A DNA stretch of 64,000 bases, taken from the NCBI GenBank assembly GCA_022842065.1, contig JALHQH010000003.1, positions 341,756 to 405,755 on the forward strand, read 5' to 3'. Under the pieces are notes generated by a model. The model made no database searches. It was not told the origin of the DNA and saw only the letters and a list, made by a program, of their open reading frames with translations. The position numbers were made by a program, and so were the translations under genes. Shown here piece after piece: positions 63,784 through 64,000 of this stretch. Position 1 is the stretch's first letter. Each line of letters begins with the position of its first letter. Source of the DNA: Caldilineaceae bacterium. GTDB lineage: Bacteria > Chloroflexota > Anaerolineae > Caldilineales > Caldilineaceae.

Positions 63784-63923
63784 CCTCGCTTGTGCCCAGG
63801 ACCAAAGACAGTTAAAGTCTACATGGTGTTGGGCAGAGTCCAGGGTGTGGGTGTTGACACGGGCGTGACTGACCGGTGGTTAAGCCGAGTTAGAAACGAT
63901 AGTGAAAATAAGCACAAACGGAT

Positions 63924-63952
63924 TTGACAAGGTGGTGAGGGTCTGATAGAAT
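63924..63952 (+). promoter_or_regulatory. Promoter P2 at right edge
   Basis: TTGACA (63924-63929), 17-bp spacer, TAGAAT (63947-63952). It lies 169 bp after P1 and is nearly identical to it, reading out of the window. Confidence 0.85.
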
Positions 63953-64000
63953 CCTCGCTTGTGCCCAGCGCCAAGGGTGATGAAAGTCGAGTTGGTGAGC

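Larger units (their letters stand above)
63751..64000 (+). repeat. Tandem-promoter direct repeat
   Basis: A ~47-bp block (63751-63797) recurs at 63920-63966 with two differences and keeps some similarity downstream (GCCCAG, CCAAG, AAAGTC, TTGG). Each block contains a promoter. The region 63572-63750 shows nothing else I can support. Confidence 0.8.

Overview
The window looks like a chromosomal segment of a bacterium of the phylum Chloroflexota, probably Anaerolineae/Caldilineae-like. This is inferred from gene content and style, not from a marker gene. Supporting points are moderate-to-high G+C, frequent GTG/TTG starts, sugar and peptide ABC transporters with lipoprotein or Tat-type binding proteins, DUF4432, DUF1361 and DUF1405 proteins, a three-part acyl-CoA carboxylase, many small toxin-antitoxin (TA) pairs, and spacers rich in inverted and short tandem repeats. 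No rRNA or tRNA gene lies inside the window, but tandem near-consensus promoters at the right edge suggest that an rRNA operon starts just beyond it.

Region by region. 1-6,060: a partial aspartoacylase-type peptidase/deacylase, a nucleotidyltransferase, a small gene pair, a VapBC-like TA pair, an epimerase, a metallo-beta-lactamase hydrolase and a DUF1361 membrane protein. 6,200-9,104: a HAD phosphatase, a Nudix hydrolase and a DUF4432/aldose-epimerase-like protein. 9,404-16,501: a sugar-uptake locus (binding protein, two permeases, GH4 glycosidase, two cupin-type proteins); an antiparallel TA pair sits between the two permease genes. 16,594-22,716: three tandem genes for small secreted proteins that all end in or near Ser-Trp-Asn-Ser, a LacI regulator, a MITE-like element, an FGGY kinase, an electron-transfer flavoprotein (etfBA) and a promoter-terminator unit for a short RNA. 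22,793-30,507: a CPBP protease, a glycosyltransferase, a PH-like membrane protein, an oligopeptide-binding protein, an aldo-keto reductase, several decayed genes and a serine hydrolase. 30,860-43,661: a class A penicillin-binding protein, a peptide-type permease pair, an FGGY kinase, two paralogous secreted lipases flanking an SGNH-like protein, and a convergent MBOAT acyltransferase. 43,942-48,690: a TumE-type TA pair, a class III aminotransferase, a phosphotriesterase-like hydrolase and a second LacI regulator. 48,953-55,867: a complete five-gene peptide ABC operon with short tandem repeats in its gaps. 56,113-63,571: a zinc-type dehydrogenase, three membrane or acyltransferase genes, and an acyl-CoA carboxylase operon that contains one unknown gene.

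How it fits together. The cell appears to be a heterotroph that imports sugars and peptides by ABC systems, hydrolyses glycosides inside the cell (GH4), phosphorylates sugars (two FGGY kinases), and carboxylates short acyl-CoAs. The MBOAT/SGNH pair suggests O-acylation of an exported glycan. The most unusual parts are the cluster of small secreted proteins with a shared C-terminal VSWNS motif (16,647-17,644), and the 7-bp and 8-bp tandem-repeat hairpins placed in the gaps of peptide-transporter operons.
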